Source of the DNA: Pseudomonas sp. ANT_H12B
Lineage (GTDB): Bacteria; Pseudomonadota; Gammaproteobacteria; Pseudomonadales; Pseudomonadaceae
Reading direction: 5' to 3'
DNA length: 64,000 nt
Assembly (NCBI RefSeq): GCF_008369325.1
Contig: NZ_VOBI01000004.1
Location: 186,001-250,000 of the forward strand
The first letter of the stretch is position 1. Every line of letters starts with the position of its first letter. Shown here piece by piece: positions 55,591-64,000 of this stretch. The translations under genes and the position numbers were made by a program. The notes beneath the pieces are model-generated. The model worked only from the letters and a program-made list of their open reading frames with translations. It was not told where the DNA came from and made no database searches.

Positions 55591-55619
55591 AAAAACGGCA
55601 GCCTCGATGGGCTGCCGCT
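55591..55619 (-). terminator. Terminator of fimV
   Basis: CGGCAGCC and GGCTGCCG form a perfect 8-bp stem with a 6-base loop, followed on the minus strand by TTTTTG. It lies 22 bases past the fimV stop. Confidence 0.88.
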
Positions 55620-55641
55620 TTGTTTACGCCTTACCGATCAA

Positions 55642-58344
55642 TCAAGCCAGACGCGAAAGCATGTCCTTGGCTTCGCTCTTCTGACCGTCGTCACCCTCGG
55701 TCACCACTTCGTTGAGGATGTCCCGGGCGCCGTCGGCGTCGCCCATGTCAATGTAGGCCTGCGCCAGATCGAGTTTGGTCGCGACTTCGTCGGTGCCGGA
55801 AAGGAAGTCGAATTCCGGCTCGTCAGCCGCGGAGGCCATAGCGTCTTCCGCGGTGAAGGTCGGCTCACCAATGCTCTGGGACAGACGATCCAGCTCGGCG
55901 TTGACGTCTTCCAGTTCGGCTGCAAACGCGTCCGGAGCTTCAGGGGCATCCATTTCATCGGCCAGCGACAGGTCGAAATCGGCCGGCAGCTCCAGATCAT
56001 CCAGTACAACTTCCGGGACGACCGGCGCATCAGCGACAGGCAAGTCCTTGACGTCGTCATCGAGGCTCAACAGGAAATCGTCTTCGGCCAGGGTCGCTGG
56101 AGAGGCATTGCCACCGAGGTCCATGTCCAGATCGAAGTCCGAGAGGTCGTCGAGGTTTTCCTTGATTTCGGTTTGCTGCTGCAACACCGACTCGAAGCTC
56201 AAGTCGTCGTCCAGCGGGAAGTCTTCCAGCTCGGCCGCAGTCTCAGGCTCGGGTGCAGCAACCAGCGCCGGAGAAGCAGCTTCCAGATCATCCAGACTCA
56301 GATCATCGTCCAGCGGGAAGTCTTCCAGCTCTGCCACGGTCTCTGGTTCTGGTGCAGCCACCGCCGGTGGAACGGTTTCCAGATCATCCAGACTCAAATC
56401 GAAGGCGCTGTCGAAGTCGTCATCAGTCAATGCCGGTGCAGGCGCTTCAGGCTCATCCAGCAACAGGTCCTTGACGTATTGCGCGTCCAGCTCGGCGGCG
56501 ATGGCAGCGGCAGCGATACCGCCGGCAGCAGCAATGGCCATGGCCGGGAAGCGGCTTTTCAGTTTCTCGACCTGGGAGAAGTTGTCACCGTTGGCCACCA
56601 GCTGACGCTCCTGGGCGACGAACGCATCACGGTCGCCCTGCTGACCGTAGACTTCCATCAGCTTGAGGCGCAGGTCACTGCGCTGCGGCTCTTGCTTGAT
56701 GCCATCTTCGAGCAATGCGGCCGCCTGATTCAGACGACCGGCAGTGATGTGCGACTGCGCCTTGCTCAACACGTCGGCATCGCGTTCGGCAGCAGGCGAT
56801 ACCAGAGGCGCAGCGATCGGCGGCGTTACCACGACCGGAGCGATTACCGGAGCGGGCGCCGGGGCTGGAGCAGGCGTTGGCGCGGTCGCGAGCTTCACGC
56901 TCGGCGACGGTACTTCCAGACCTTCGAAGCTGTTTTCTGGCAGGTCGTGGTCAACGGAAAACTCCTGCTCCTCAGACAAGGCACGAGCCATGCGCAGATG
57001 CTTCTCGGCTTCTTGCTGGGCTTTGCGACGACGGGCCAGCAACAACAACAAGAGCAGCAGAACCACCGCACCGCCGCCGACCAGACCCAGCAGCACCGGA
57101 TTGGTCAGCAGTTCGTTGAATTTCTGATCGTCCGAGACCGCAGGCGTTGGTTCGACTGGTTTCTCGACCGGAGCCGGAGTTGCCTCTGGCGCAGCAGCCT
57201 CAGGTGCAGGCGTTGCAGCAGGATTGGCTGCCAATTCCGCCGATATCGCCGGAGTAGTAGCAGTAGCAGCCGGGGCACCCGCAGCACCTTCAGCCTGCAA
57301 CTTGGCCAATTGATTGTTCTTCAACTCGATCAGACGCTGCAGCTTGTCCAGCTGACTTTGCAGATCAGTCATGCGGCTTTTCAGTTCGGCGTTGTCACGA
57401 CGGGTCGTGTCGAGGCTTTCCTGGGTCACGGCCAGCTTGTTGCTCAAATTCTTGGCATCACCGGCGGCGCCTTTGCCACCGGCCTTGCCGGACTCGGCAG
57501 AGACCAGGCTCAGCTTGTCCGTAGCCGCTTGCGACGACGGGCCCTCACCACGAGCGCGGTTGGTGGCATCAAGTTGCTGCTGCCCGGAGCCAGGCTTGGC
57601 GACATAGCGACGCCCCTGACGCCACGCCGTGTTCTGCGCGTGCACTTCGGCAATGGCTTTAGGTTGCGGCAGGTTGGTGCTCTGGGCCTGATCCGGCAGA
57701 CGCAGCACCTGACCGGTTTTCAATCGGTTGATGTTGCCGTCGATAAAGGCATCCGGGTTCAGTGCCTGGATGGCCAGCATGGTTTGTTGAACCGAGCCGC
57801 CATTGCGCGCCTTCGCAGCGATTTCCCATAGGGTATCGCGCGGCGTGGTGGTGTACTGGGTCGGTTTGGTCGCGCCGGTCACTGGCGCAGTGACGGTTTG
57901 AGTCGGCGCAGGCTGCGCAGCCGCGTCAGCGGTCTGCGGCGAGAATTTGGACGGATCGAGCAGCACGCTGTAATCGCGCAACAGACGACCGTTGGGCCAC
58001 ATCACTTGAACCAGGAATTTCACCATCGGTTCGGAGAGGGGTTTGCTGGACGTCACCCGCAGGATGCTTTTGCCGCTGGCGTTGAGCACCGGGGTAAAGG
58101 TCAGGTCATTGAGAAACGCCTGGCGATCGACACCGGCCTTGGCGAAATCTTCGGGCGAAGCCAGGCTCGGCACCACTTCGGCAGCGGTGAGGCCCTTGAC
58201 GTCGAGCAACTCGATTTCTGCCACCAGGGGCTGGTTCAGCGTCGACTTCAGGGTCAGTTCCCCGAGCCCGAGGGCATGCGCCATACCGGAGGACAGCGCC
58301 GAGGCGGCCGCTATTGCTAACACCAGTTTGCGAACTTGAACCAT
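55642..58344 (-). CDS. fimV: FimV-like peptidoglycan-binding polarity/motility protein
   Basis: The 900-residue protein has a signal peptide (~25 residues, ending HALG) and the conserved periplasmic FimV N-terminal domain (LGELTLKSTLNQPLVAEIELLDV). A LysM domain lies near 175-220 (TTPRDTLWEIAAKARNG). A coiled coil follows (~300-345, TDLQSQLDKLQRLIELKNNQL), with one membrane helix (~415-440, GGGAVVLLLLLLLLARRRK). The cytoplasmic tail is very acidic, includes two near-identical blocks around EDFPLDDDLS, and ends with the FimV TPR motif (DLAQAYIDMGDADGARDILNEV). It organises the cell pole for type IV pilus assembly and signalling. Confidence 0.94.
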   Translation of the reverse strand: MVQVRKLVLAIAAASALSSGMAHALGLGELTLKSTLNQPLVAEIELLDVKGLTAAEVVPSLASPEDFAKAGVDRQAFLNDLTFTPVLNASGKSILRVTSSKPLSEPMVKFLVQVMWPNGRLLRDYSVLLDPSKFSPQTADAAAQPAPTQTVTAPVTGATKPTQYTTTPRDTLWEIAAKARNGGSVQQTMLAIQALNPDAFIDGNINRLKTGQVLRLPDQAQSTNLPQPKAIAEVHAQNTAWRQGRRYVAKPGSGQQQLDATNRARGEGPSSQAATDKLSLVSAESGKAGGKGAAGDAKNLSNKLAVTQESLDTTRRDNAELKSRMTDLQSQLDKLQRLIELKNNQLAKLQAEGAAGAPAATATTPAISAELAANPAATPAPEAAAPEATPAPVEKPVEPTPAVSDDQKFNELLTNPVLLGLVGGGAVVLLLLLLLLARRRKAQQEAEKHLRMARALSEEQEFSVDHDLPENSFEGLEVPSPSVKLATAPTPAPAPAPAPVIAPVVVTPPIAAPLVSPAAERDADVLSKAQSHITAGRLNQAAALLEDGIKQEPQRSDLRLKLMEVYGQQGDRDAFVAQERQLVANGDNFSQVEKLKSRFPAMAIAAAGGIAAAAIAAELDAQYVKDLLLDEPEAPAPALTDDDFDSAFDLSLDDLETVPPAVAAPEPETVAELEDFPLDDDLSLDDLEAASPALVAAPEPETAAELEDFPLDDDLSFESVLQQQTEIKENLDDLSDFDLDMDLGGNASPATLAEDDFLLSLDDDVKDLPVADAPVVPEVVLDDLELPADFDLSLADEMDAPEAPDAFAAELEDVNAELDRLSQSIGEPTFTAEDAMASAADEPEFDFLSGTDEVATKLDLAQAYIDMGDADGARDILNEVVTEGDDGQKSEAKDMLSRLA

Positions 58345-58552
58345 AGCCTCATCCTTTGTTTGAACATTCCTCGGCCAGCGAGAAGGTGTTGAAAGTCGCT
58401 GCCGTAAGGCATTGCGCGCGGCGGCGAAGAGTCGTCGCGCGCGATCGTTTCATTCATGCCCCGGAAAGCCCCGCAGGGTGGCCCGCCATCAGCAGTCCGG
58501 CCAAGCATAGCGCCTGACTGGATTGATTCGAAAAATTGTTGCCAAGTATCTT

Positions 58553-59563
58553 TTACAGCAGGTCTTTTATCAACAATTCAGCCACCTGCACAGCATTGAG
58601 CGCGGCACCCTTGCGTACGTTATCTGACGTCAGCCACAAATTAAGTTCCGACAGGTCGTCGATACCATGGCGAACCCGACCAACGTAGACCACGTCCTGC
58701 CCTACCGCATCGCCTACCGGCGTCGGGTAATCACCTGCTTCTACCAGCTCTATACCGGGAGCGTCTTCCAGGGCGGCGTTGACTTTCGCCAGATCGATGT
58801 CACTCGCGGACTGCAAGGTCACGCTAAAGCTATCGCCAAAAAACACCGGGGCTTGAATGCAAGTGACGGAAATCTTTAATAAAGGCAGCGCCATGACCTG
58901 TCGCACTTCACGCACCAGACGTTTTTCCAACAACGTATGACCTTGCTCATCCGGCTTGCCGACCTGCGCCAACAGGTTGAAGGCCATCTGCCGATCAAAG
59001 AATGTCGGCTCCAACGGACGCACATTCAGCAGCTCGGCGGTTTGCCGGGCCAGCTCGGTCACGGCTTCGCGGCCCTGGGCAGACACCGCCAGGCTGGCGG
59101 TCAGGTTGATGCGTTGCAGGTCGAGCAAACCGAGCAGCGGCGCCAGTACCACCGCCAGCGTGGTGGCTGACGGGCTTGGGCTGCTGACCTGGAACGGTTT
59201 TTTCAGACCGGTCAGCACCTGCGCATTGGCTTCAGGCACGACTTGTGGTGCCTGATCAGCCGGCAAGGCGCCGGACAAGTCGATCAGCGAGCAACCGGCC
59301 GCCGTGGCACGCGACGCGAAACTCAGGGTCACCGCCGGGCCGGCAGCGAAGAACACCAACTGCACTTTGCTGAAATCGAACTCATCGACTTCCCGCACCC
59401 GTACGTTCTTGCCGCGAAACGGCACCGAATGCCCGGCCGATTCGCTGCTGGCCAGCAGGTGCAGATTGCCGACCGGGAAGTCGCGCTCTTCAAGAATCTG
59501 CACGAGCGTTTCGCCGACAGTACCGGTGGCGCCGATCACGGCAATATCAAAGGACTGGCTCAT
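58553..59563 (-). CDS. usg: USG-1-like aspartate-semialdehyde dehydrogenase paralogue
   Basis: The 336-residue protein is closely related to aspartate-semialdehyde dehydrogenase (DIAVIGATGTVGETLVQIL, FAAGPAVTLSFA). Where functional Asd has the catalytic Cys (as GGNCTVS in the downstream asd) this protein has VSSPSPSATTLAV, with no Cys, so dehydrogenase activity is unlikely. Such inactive paralogues next to asd and fimV are known as usg-1 in Pseudomonas; function is unknown. The ATG at 59563 is chosen because the upstream extension reads into a REP doublet. Confidence 0.88.
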   Translation of the reverse strand: MSQSFDIAVIGATGTVGETLVQILEERDFPVGNLHLLASSESAGHSVPFRGKNVRVREVDEFDFSKVQLVFFAAGPAVTLSFASRATAAGCSLIDLSGALPADQAPQVVPEANAQVLTGLKKPFQVSSPSPSATTLAVVLAPLLGLLDLQRINLTASLAVSAQGREAVTELARQTAELLNVRPLEPTFFDRQMAFNLLAQVGKPDEQGHTLLEKRLVREVRQVMALPLLKISVTCIQAPVFFGDSFSVTLQSASDIDLAKVNAALEDAPGIELVEAGDYPTPVGDAVGQDVVYVGRVRHGIDDLSELNLWLTSDNVRKGAALNAVQVAELLIKDLL

Positions 59564-59645
59564 GGTTCTACCTCTGGCGAAACGGGGGGAGCGGCACTTT
59601 ACCGGGTGGTTGGCGCACAGGCAATTATGTGGCGTCTGTACCGGC

Positions 59646-59740
59646 CTCATCGCGGGCAAGCCCGCCCCCACAGGTTTAGTGTTGCCCCCAGATTCTTCGT
59701 ACGACACAAACCTTGTGGGAGCGGGCTTGCTCGCGATGAC
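59646..59740. repeat. REP doublet (REPIN) between usg and asd
   Basis: Two inverted copies of the Pseudomonas REP unit (TCGCGGGCAAGCCCGC with CCCACAG, and CTTGTGGGAGCGGGCTTGC with TCGCGATGA) face each other across about 40 bases and can form one long hairpin. Closely similar to the doublet at 62971. Confidence 0.9.
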
Positions 59741-59779
59741 GGCCGATCAGACACCCAAGAAGCCACAGACTGCCGGGAA

Positions 59780-59813
59780 TAAAAAAACCCGCACCTCTTT
59801 CAAGGCACGGGTT
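59780..59813 (-). terminator. Terminator of asd
   Basis: AACCCGTGCCT pairs with AGGTGCGGGTT around a 6-base loop on the minus strand, followed by seven T. It begins 20 bases past the asd stop. Confidence 0.9.
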
Positions 59814-59832
59814 CGTTCATTACTTCAATCGA

Positions 59833-60945
59833 TCAACGCTCAAGCAGAATCCGCAGCATGCGACGCAACGGTTCGGCCGCGCCCCACAGCAGTTGGTCGC
59901 CGACAGTGAACGCGCCGACGTACTGCGTGCCCATGTTGAGCTTGCGCAGACGGCCAACCGGTACGTTCAGGGTGCCGGTGACTTTCGTCGGGCTCAGTTC
60001 CTGGATGCTGGCTTCGCGGTTGTTCGGCACCAGCTTGACCCAAGGGTTGTGCTGGCTGATCAGCCCTTCGATGTCGGCGATCGGCACGTCTTTGTTCAGC
60101 TTGATGGTCAGCGCCTGGCTGTGGCAACGCATGGCGCCGATGCGCACGCAGATGCCATCCACCGGGATCGGGCTCTTGAAGCGACCGAGGATCTTGTTGG
60201 TCTCGGCCTGGGCTTTCCACTCTTCGCGGCTCTGGCCGTTCGGCAGTTCCTTGTCGATCCACGGGATCAGGCTGCCGGCCAGCGGTACGCCGAAGTTTTC
60301 GGTCGGGTACGCGTCGCTGCGCATGGCTTCGGCCACACGGCGGTCGATTTCGAGGATGGCGCTGGCCGGGTCGGCCAGTTGATCGGCGACAGCAGCGTGG
60401 GTCGCGCCCATCTGCTTGATCAGTTCACGCATGTTCTGCGCGCCGGCACCGGAGGCCGCCTGATAGGTCATGGCGCTCATCCACTCGACCAGACCGGCTT
60501 CGAACAGACCACCCAGCCCCATCAGCATCAGGCTGACAGTGCAGTTGCCGCCGATGTAGTTCTTGGTGCCCGCGTCGAGCTGCTGGTCGATGACCTTGCG
60601 GTTCACCGGGTCCAGCACGATCACCGCGTCGTCCTGCATGCGCAGGCTGGAAGCGGCGTCGATCCAGTAACCCTGCCAGCCGGCTTCGCGCAGTTTCGGG
60701 AAAACTTCGCTGGTGTAGTCGCCACCCTGGCAGGTCAGAATCACGTCGAGGGTTTTCAGCTCTTCAATGCTGTAAGCGTCCTTGAGCGGAGCAATGTCCT
60801 TGCCCACGGACGGGCCTTGGCCACCGACATTGGAAGTGGTGAAAAACACCGGCTCAATAAGATCGAAATCCTGCTCTTCCAGCATCCGCTGCATGAGCAC
60901 GGAACCGACCATACCGCGCCAACCGATCAGACCTACACGTTTCAT
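59833..60945 (-). CDS. asd: Aspartate-semialdehyde dehydrogenase
   Basis: Reduces aspartyl phosphate to aspartate semialdehyde, the branch point to lysine, threonine, methionine and diaminopimelate; the same metabolite feeds the AcsF reaction. The product has 370 residues. [17 protein letters not shown] binds NADP, and the catalytic Cys is in [15 protein letters not shown]. Length and motifs fit the gammaproteobacterial type. Confidence 0.97.
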   Translation of the reverse strand: MKRVGLIGWRGMVGSVLMQRMLEEQDFDLIEPVFFTTSNVGGQGPSVGKDIAPLKDAYSIEELKTLDVILTCQGGDYTSEVFPKLREAGWQGYWIDAASSLRMQDDAVIVLDPVNRKVIDQQLDAGTKNYIGGNCTVSLMLMGLGGLFEAGLVEWMSAMTYQAASGAGAQNMRELIKQMGATHAAVADQLADPASAILEIDRRVAEAMRSDAYPTENFGVPLAGSLIPWIDKELPNGQSREEWKAQAETNKILGRFKSPIPVDGICVRIGAMRCHSQALTIKLNKDVPIADIEGLISQHNPWVKLVPNNREASIQELSPTKVTGTLNVPVGRLRKLNMGTQYVGAFTVGDQLLWGAAEPLRRMLRILLER

Positions 60946-60963
60946 CGCAACTACACCTTCTTT

Positions 60964-61008
60964 AAAAAGTGGGCCGCTGCTTTCAAGAGTGAAAGTTGCA
61001 GCGGGCCC
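60964..61008 (-). terminator. Terminator of leuB
   Basis: A long imperfect stem (GGGCCCGCTGC...CTTTC with GAAAGCAGCGGCCC) is followed on the minus strand by CACTTTTTAAA. It lies directly after the leuB stop at 61015 and before asd. Confidence 0.75.
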
Positions 61009-61014
61009 GAGAGA

Positions 61015-62097
61015 TTACAGATTCCGCAGCGCGGCGACTACTGCGTCGCCCATTTCCTGCGTACCGACTTTAGTGCAACCGGCCGACCAGATGTCGCCCG
61101 TGCGCAGACCTTGGTCCAATACCAGACTAACGGCCTTCTCGATCGCGTCGGCCGCACCCTGCTGATTGAAGCTGTAACGCAACATCATCGACACCGACAA
61201 AATGGTCGCCAACGGGTTGGCAATGCCTTTGCCCGCGATGTCCGGCGCAGAGCCGTGGCACGGCTCGTACATGCCTTTGTTATGGGTATCCAGCGACGCC
61301 GACGGCAGCATGCCGATGGAACCGGTGAGCATCGACGCCTGGTCGGACAGGATGTCGCCGAACAGGTTGTCGGTGACGATCACGTCGAACTGCTTCGGCG
61401 CACGCACCAACTGCATTGCAGCGTTATCGACGTACATGTGGCTCAGTTCGACTTCAGGGTAATCCTTGGCCACTTCTTCGACGATTTCACGCCACAGCTG
61501 GCTTGAGGCCAGCACATTGGCCTTGTCCACCGAGCACAGCTTCTTGCCGCGGACCATGGCCATGTCGAAACCGACACGGGCGATACGGCGGATTTCGCTT
61601 TCGCTGTAAGGCAGCGTGTCGTAGGACTGACGCTCGCCGTTTTCCAGCGTGCGAGTGCCACGCGGAGCGCCGAAGTAGATGCCGCCGGTCAGTTCGCGGA
61701 CGATCAGGATGTCCAGGCCAGCCACGATTTCAGGCTTCAGGCTCGACGCCTCGGCCAGTTGCGGGTACAGGATCGCCGGACGCAGGTTGCCGAACAGGCC
61801 CAGTTGCGCACGGATTTTCAGCAGGCCGCGCTCAGGGCGGATGTCACGCTCGATTGCGTCCCATTTCGGACCGCCCACCGCGCCCAGCAGAACAGCATCA
61901 GCCGCACGGGCACGTTCCAGGGTTTCGTCAGCCAGCGGCACGCCGTGCTTGTCGATGGCTGCGCCGCCAATTACGTCATGGCTCAGCTCGAAGCCCAGGC
62001 TGTACTTGTCGTTCGCCAGTTCCAGCACCTTGACTGCTTCGGCCATGATTTCCGGGCCAATACCGTCACCTGGGAGAATCAGAATCTGCTTGCTCAT
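61015..62097 (-). CDS. leuB: 3-isopropylmalate dehydrogenase
   Basis: Third enzyme of leucine synthesis, NAD-dependent. It has 360 residues. The N-terminal [18 protein letters not shown], the [14 protein letters not shown] loop and the [15 protein letters not shown] and [20 protein letters not shown] cofactor-binding segments are all intact. It is separated from leuD by a methyltransferase gene, as usual in Pseudomonas. Confidence 0.97.
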   Translation of the reverse strand: MSKQILILPGDGIGPEIMAEAVKVLELANDKYSLGFELSHDVIGGAAIDKHGVPLADETLERARAADAVLLGAVGGPKWDAIERDIRPERGLLKIRAQLGLFGNLRPAILYPQLAEASSLKPEIVAGLDILIVRELTGGIYFGAPRGTRTLENGERQSYDTLPYSESEIRRIARVGFDMAMVRGKKLCSVDKANVLASSQLWREIVEEVAKDYPEVELSHMYVDNAAMQLVRAPKQFDVIVTDNLFGDILSDQASMLTGSIGMLPSASLDTHNKGMYEPCHGSAPDIAGKGIANPLATILSVSMMLRYSFNQQGAADAIEKAVSLVLDQGLRTGDIWSAGCTKVGTQEMGDAVVAALRNL

Positions 62098-62158
62098 GCT
62101 TTCCTCATGTCATCAGTCGGTGCGCCCATGGGCACGCCCGGAAAAAGTCGTTTGACGC

Positions 62159-62926
62159 TTATTTTTCAGCCATCAGTACCAGCACGTCGGTACTGAACGA
62201 ACCATCGGCCTCAATCTCAAAATATTCGCGCACTTCATTACCCATCGATTGCTGCAACTCGCGGATTGCCGCACGCATCACTTCTGGCGTGCGCATGCGC
62301 TCGACCCAGGAGGTGTACTCCAGACGCAGCCGTTGACGGGTGGTGCTACGGGTATGCAACCCCGCTTCACTGACCTGACGCAACCACTCGCCGGCGGAAT
62401 AATCGCGCACGTGACTGGTGTCGCGCAGCACTTCGACGCTTTGCAGGTAAGTGTCGAACAATGGACTGCCCGGTGACAACACGTCGATGAACGCCGCCAC
62501 CCCGCCCGGTTTCAGCACCCGACGCACTTCCCGCAGGGCCAGGCCGAGATCGCTCCAGTGGTGTGCCGAATAGCGACTGAAGACGAAATCGAACTCGCCA
62601 TCGGCGAATGGCAGGCGCTCGGCGGCACCATTAACCGTGGACACGTTGCTCAAACCGCGATCGACGGCGGCCGCAGTGACCACATCGAGCATTTGCTGCG
62701 ACAGATCGTAAGCCACCACTTCCTTGACCAACGATGCCACGTGGAAACTCACATGACCGGCGCCGCAACCCAGGTCCAGCACTCGAGCATCGCCCTGCCC
62801 TGCCAGTTCGGCCTGTAGCAGTGCGAATTCGGTGCCTTGAGCGTGTACGGCGCTGCTCAGGTAGGCCGAGGCCTGTTCACCGAATTGCTTTTGTACAACC
62901 TGGCTGTGCTGGGCGTTGCTGGTCAT
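62159..62926 (-). CDS. Class I SAM-dependent methyltransferase
   Basis: The 255-residue cytoplasmic methyltransferase has the SAM motif VLDLGCGAGHVSFHVA, the acidic loop VVAYDLSQQML, and FDFVFSRYSAHHWSDLGLALREVRRVLKPGG, as in UbiE/BioC-like enzymes. The substrate is unknown. Its place inside the leuC-leuD-leuB region is conserved in pseudomonads, but no step of leucine synthesis needs it. Confidence 0.9.
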   Translation of the reverse strand: MTSNAQHSQVVQKQFGEQASAYLSSAVHAQGTEFALLQAELAGQGDARVLDLGCGAGHVSFHVASLVKEVVAYDLSQQMLDVVTAAAVDRGLSNVSTVNGAAERLPFADGEFDFVFSRYSAHHWSDLGLALREVRRVLKPGGVAAFIDVLSPGSPLFDTYLQSVEVLRDTSHVRDYSAGEWLRQVSEAGLHTRSTTRQRLRLEYTSWVERMRTPEVMRAAIRELQQSMGNEVREYFEIEADGSFSTDVLVLMAEK

Positions 62927-62970
62927 GGGGACTTCCTTTTGGGGTTTAGCCTTGTGGTGTCAGTTCTGGC

Positions 62971-63049
62971 CTCATCGCGGGCAAGCCCGCTCCCACAGTG
63001 ATTTTCGCCGTTCACAAAACCTGTGGGAGCGGGCTTGCCCGCGATGGCG
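62971..63049. repeat. REP doublet (REPIN) between leuD and the methyltransferase
   Basis: Two inverted REP units (CATCGCGGGCAAGCCCGC with TCCCACAG, and CTGTGGGAGCGGGCTTGCCC with GCGATG) are separated by about 22 bases. The arms are nearly perfect over 26 bases. It splits the leu gene row at the point where leuD ends. Confidence 0.92.
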
Positions 63050-63069
63050 TAATTACGCCTTACACAAAA

Positions 63070-63714
63070 TCAAACGTCACGAAACAACCACGGCTGGCTC
63101 GCCCGGTGTTTGCTTTCAAACGATGCAATCGCTTCGTGATCCATCAACGTCAGGCCGATGTCATCCAGACCATTCACCAGGCAATGCTTGCGGAACTCGT
63201 CCAATTCGAATTTGTAGGCCTTGCCATCAGGCCGGGTCACGGTCTGGGCTTGCAGGTCAACCGTCAACTCGTAGCCAGGATTCGCCTCGACCTGCTGGAA
63301 CAGCTCATCCACTTCAGCGTCGCTCAAGATGATCGGCAGCAAGCCGTTCTTGAAGCTGTTGTTGTAGAAGATGTCGGCATAGCTCGGAGCGATGATGCTG
63401 CGGAAACCGTACTCTTCCAACGCCCATGGCGCGTGCTCACGGCTGGAGCCGCAACCGAAGTTCTCGCGGGCCAGCAGCACGCTGGCGCCTTGATAACGCT
63501 CGGCGTTGAGCACGAAATCCTTGTTCAGCGGACGCTTGGAGTTGTCCTGGTAGGCATAGCCCACGTCCAGGTAACGCCATTCGTCAAACAGGTTCGGGCC
63601 AAAACCGGTGCGCTTGATCGACTTCAAGAATTGCTTCGGAATGATCTGATCGGTGTCGACGTTGGCACGGTCCAATGGCGCGACCAAACCGGTGTGTTGG
63701 GTAAAAGCTCTCAT
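63070..63714 (-). CDS. leuD: 3-isopropylmalate dehydratase small subunit
   Basis: Forms with LeuC the isomerase that converts 2- to 3-isopropylmalate. It has 214 residues. [15 protein letters not shown] and [20 protein letters not shown] are the swivelling-domain signatures. The start lies 10 bases after leuC. Confidence 0.97.
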   Translation of the reverse strand: MRAFTQHTGLVAPLDRANVDTDQIIPKQFLKSIKRTGFGPNLFDEWRYLDVGYAYQDNSKRPLNKDFVLNAERYQGASVLLARENFGCGSSREHAPWALEEYGFRSIIAPSYADIFYNNSFKNGLLPIILSDAEVDELFQQVEANPGYELTVDLQAQTVTRPDGKAYKFELDEFRKHCLVNGLDDIGLTLMDHEAIASFESKHRASQPWLFRDV

Positions 63715-63724
63715 GTGCGGTTCC

Positions 63725-64000
63725 TCAGATCAGTTCGCGAACGTCGATGAAACGACCGTTGACGGCAGCCGCCGCGGCCATGGCCGGGCTGACCAGGTGC
63801 GTACGGCCACCGGCACCCTGACGCCCTTCGAAGTTGCGGTTGGAGGTCGATGCGCAATGCTCGCCCGACTCCAAACGGTCCGGGTTCATCGCCAGGCACA
63901 TCGAGCAACCCGGTTCACGCCACTCGAAACCGGCTTCGAGGAAAATCTTGTCCAGGCCTTCAGCCTCGGCTTGCGCCTTCACCAGGCCCGAGCCCGGCAC
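63725..64000 (-). CDS. leuC: 3-isopropylmalate dehydratase large subunit, C-terminal part
   Basis: Only the last 91 residues are in the window; the gene continues beyond position 64000. The visible [15 protein letters not shown] holds the two adjacent 4Fe-4S ligand cysteines, and [34 protein letters not shown] is the typical C-terminus. Partner of LeuD immediately downstream. Confidence 0.96.
   Translation of the reverse strand: MPGSGLVKAQAEAEGLDKIFLEAGFEWREPGCSMCLAMNPDRLESGEHCASTSNRNFEGRQGAGGRTHLVSPAMAAAAAVNGRFIDVRELI

Noticed and set aside
56160-56460. Repeated acidic blocks in fimV as a possible assembly artefact
   Set aside because: The blocks are similar but not identical, stay in frame, and acidic repeats are normal in the FimV cytoplasmic tail.

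Overview
The window is chromosomal DNA of a Pseudomonas of the fluorescens group. The evidence is the gene content and order (folC - SPOR protein - cvpA - purF - metZ; leuCD - methyltransferase - leuB - asd - usg - fimV - truA - trpF - accD), a CsrA-family protein that matches RsmE of fluorescent pseudomonads, REP doublets of the type found in P. fluorescens, and high-GC codon use. No rRNA, CRISPR array, insertion sequence, phage or plasmid gene was recognised.

Layout. 1-3.9 kb: the 5' part of thrS, a small secreted protein, a cold-shock protein with a long leader, an I78-type inhibitor lipoprotein and two small unknown genes. 3.9-11.0 kb: a minus-strand ribose operon rbsBACRKD that ends with a secreted nucleoside hydrolase, so it looks built to take ribose from exogenous nucleosides; a perfect LacI-type palindrome lies upstream. 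11.1-15.3 kb: a coiled-coil protein; periplasmic glutaminase/asparaginase ansB behind apparent AauR and sigma-54 sites; an SOS-type LexA box before a DUF1654-like gene and endonuclease I; a fragment of a siderophore-interacting protein; a SPOR-like lipoprotein; rsmE. 15.5-19.6 kb: membrane protein, small gene, AT-rich gap, tRNA-Val(GAC), a PuuB/PauB-type oxidoreductase, and the deletion scar of a molybdenum dehydrogenase operon. 19.8-25.6 kb: a LysR regulator divergent from a transporter, L-rhamnonate dehydratase, 2-keto-3-deoxy-L-rhamnonate aldolase and aldehyde dehydrogenase, forming a sugar-acid catabolic unit.

25.6-45.6 kb: a complete achromobactin-type siderophore locus. FecI/FecR and a TonB receptor with an N-terminal signalling domain precede one long minus-strand operon, acsF-D-E-MFS-C-B-A, cbrABCD, a FhuF-like ferric reductase and an RraA-like protein. 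Fur-like boxes precede both fecI and acsF, and the DNA upstream of acsF carries a dense set of inverted and direct repeats that the Fur site does not explain. The locus covers synthesis, export, signalling, uptake and probable iron release.

45.9-64 kb: a tRNA-Val(TAC)-Asp-Asp operon with a near-consensus promoter, then conserved housekeeping genes (amino-acid, purine, folate, fatty-acid and pseudouridine functions and fimV) read on the minus strand, with two REP doublets and one 113-bp element with perfect 15-bp terminal inverted repeats in the gaps. leuC runs off the right edge.

Most striking points: the aauR/sigma-54 architecture at ansB, the LexA-controlled DUF1654-endA pair, the two-deletion scar at 18.7-19.6 kb, the unusual RraA-like tail gene of the siderophore operon, and the repeat array before acsF. 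All calls come from reading the sequence; no database search was run.
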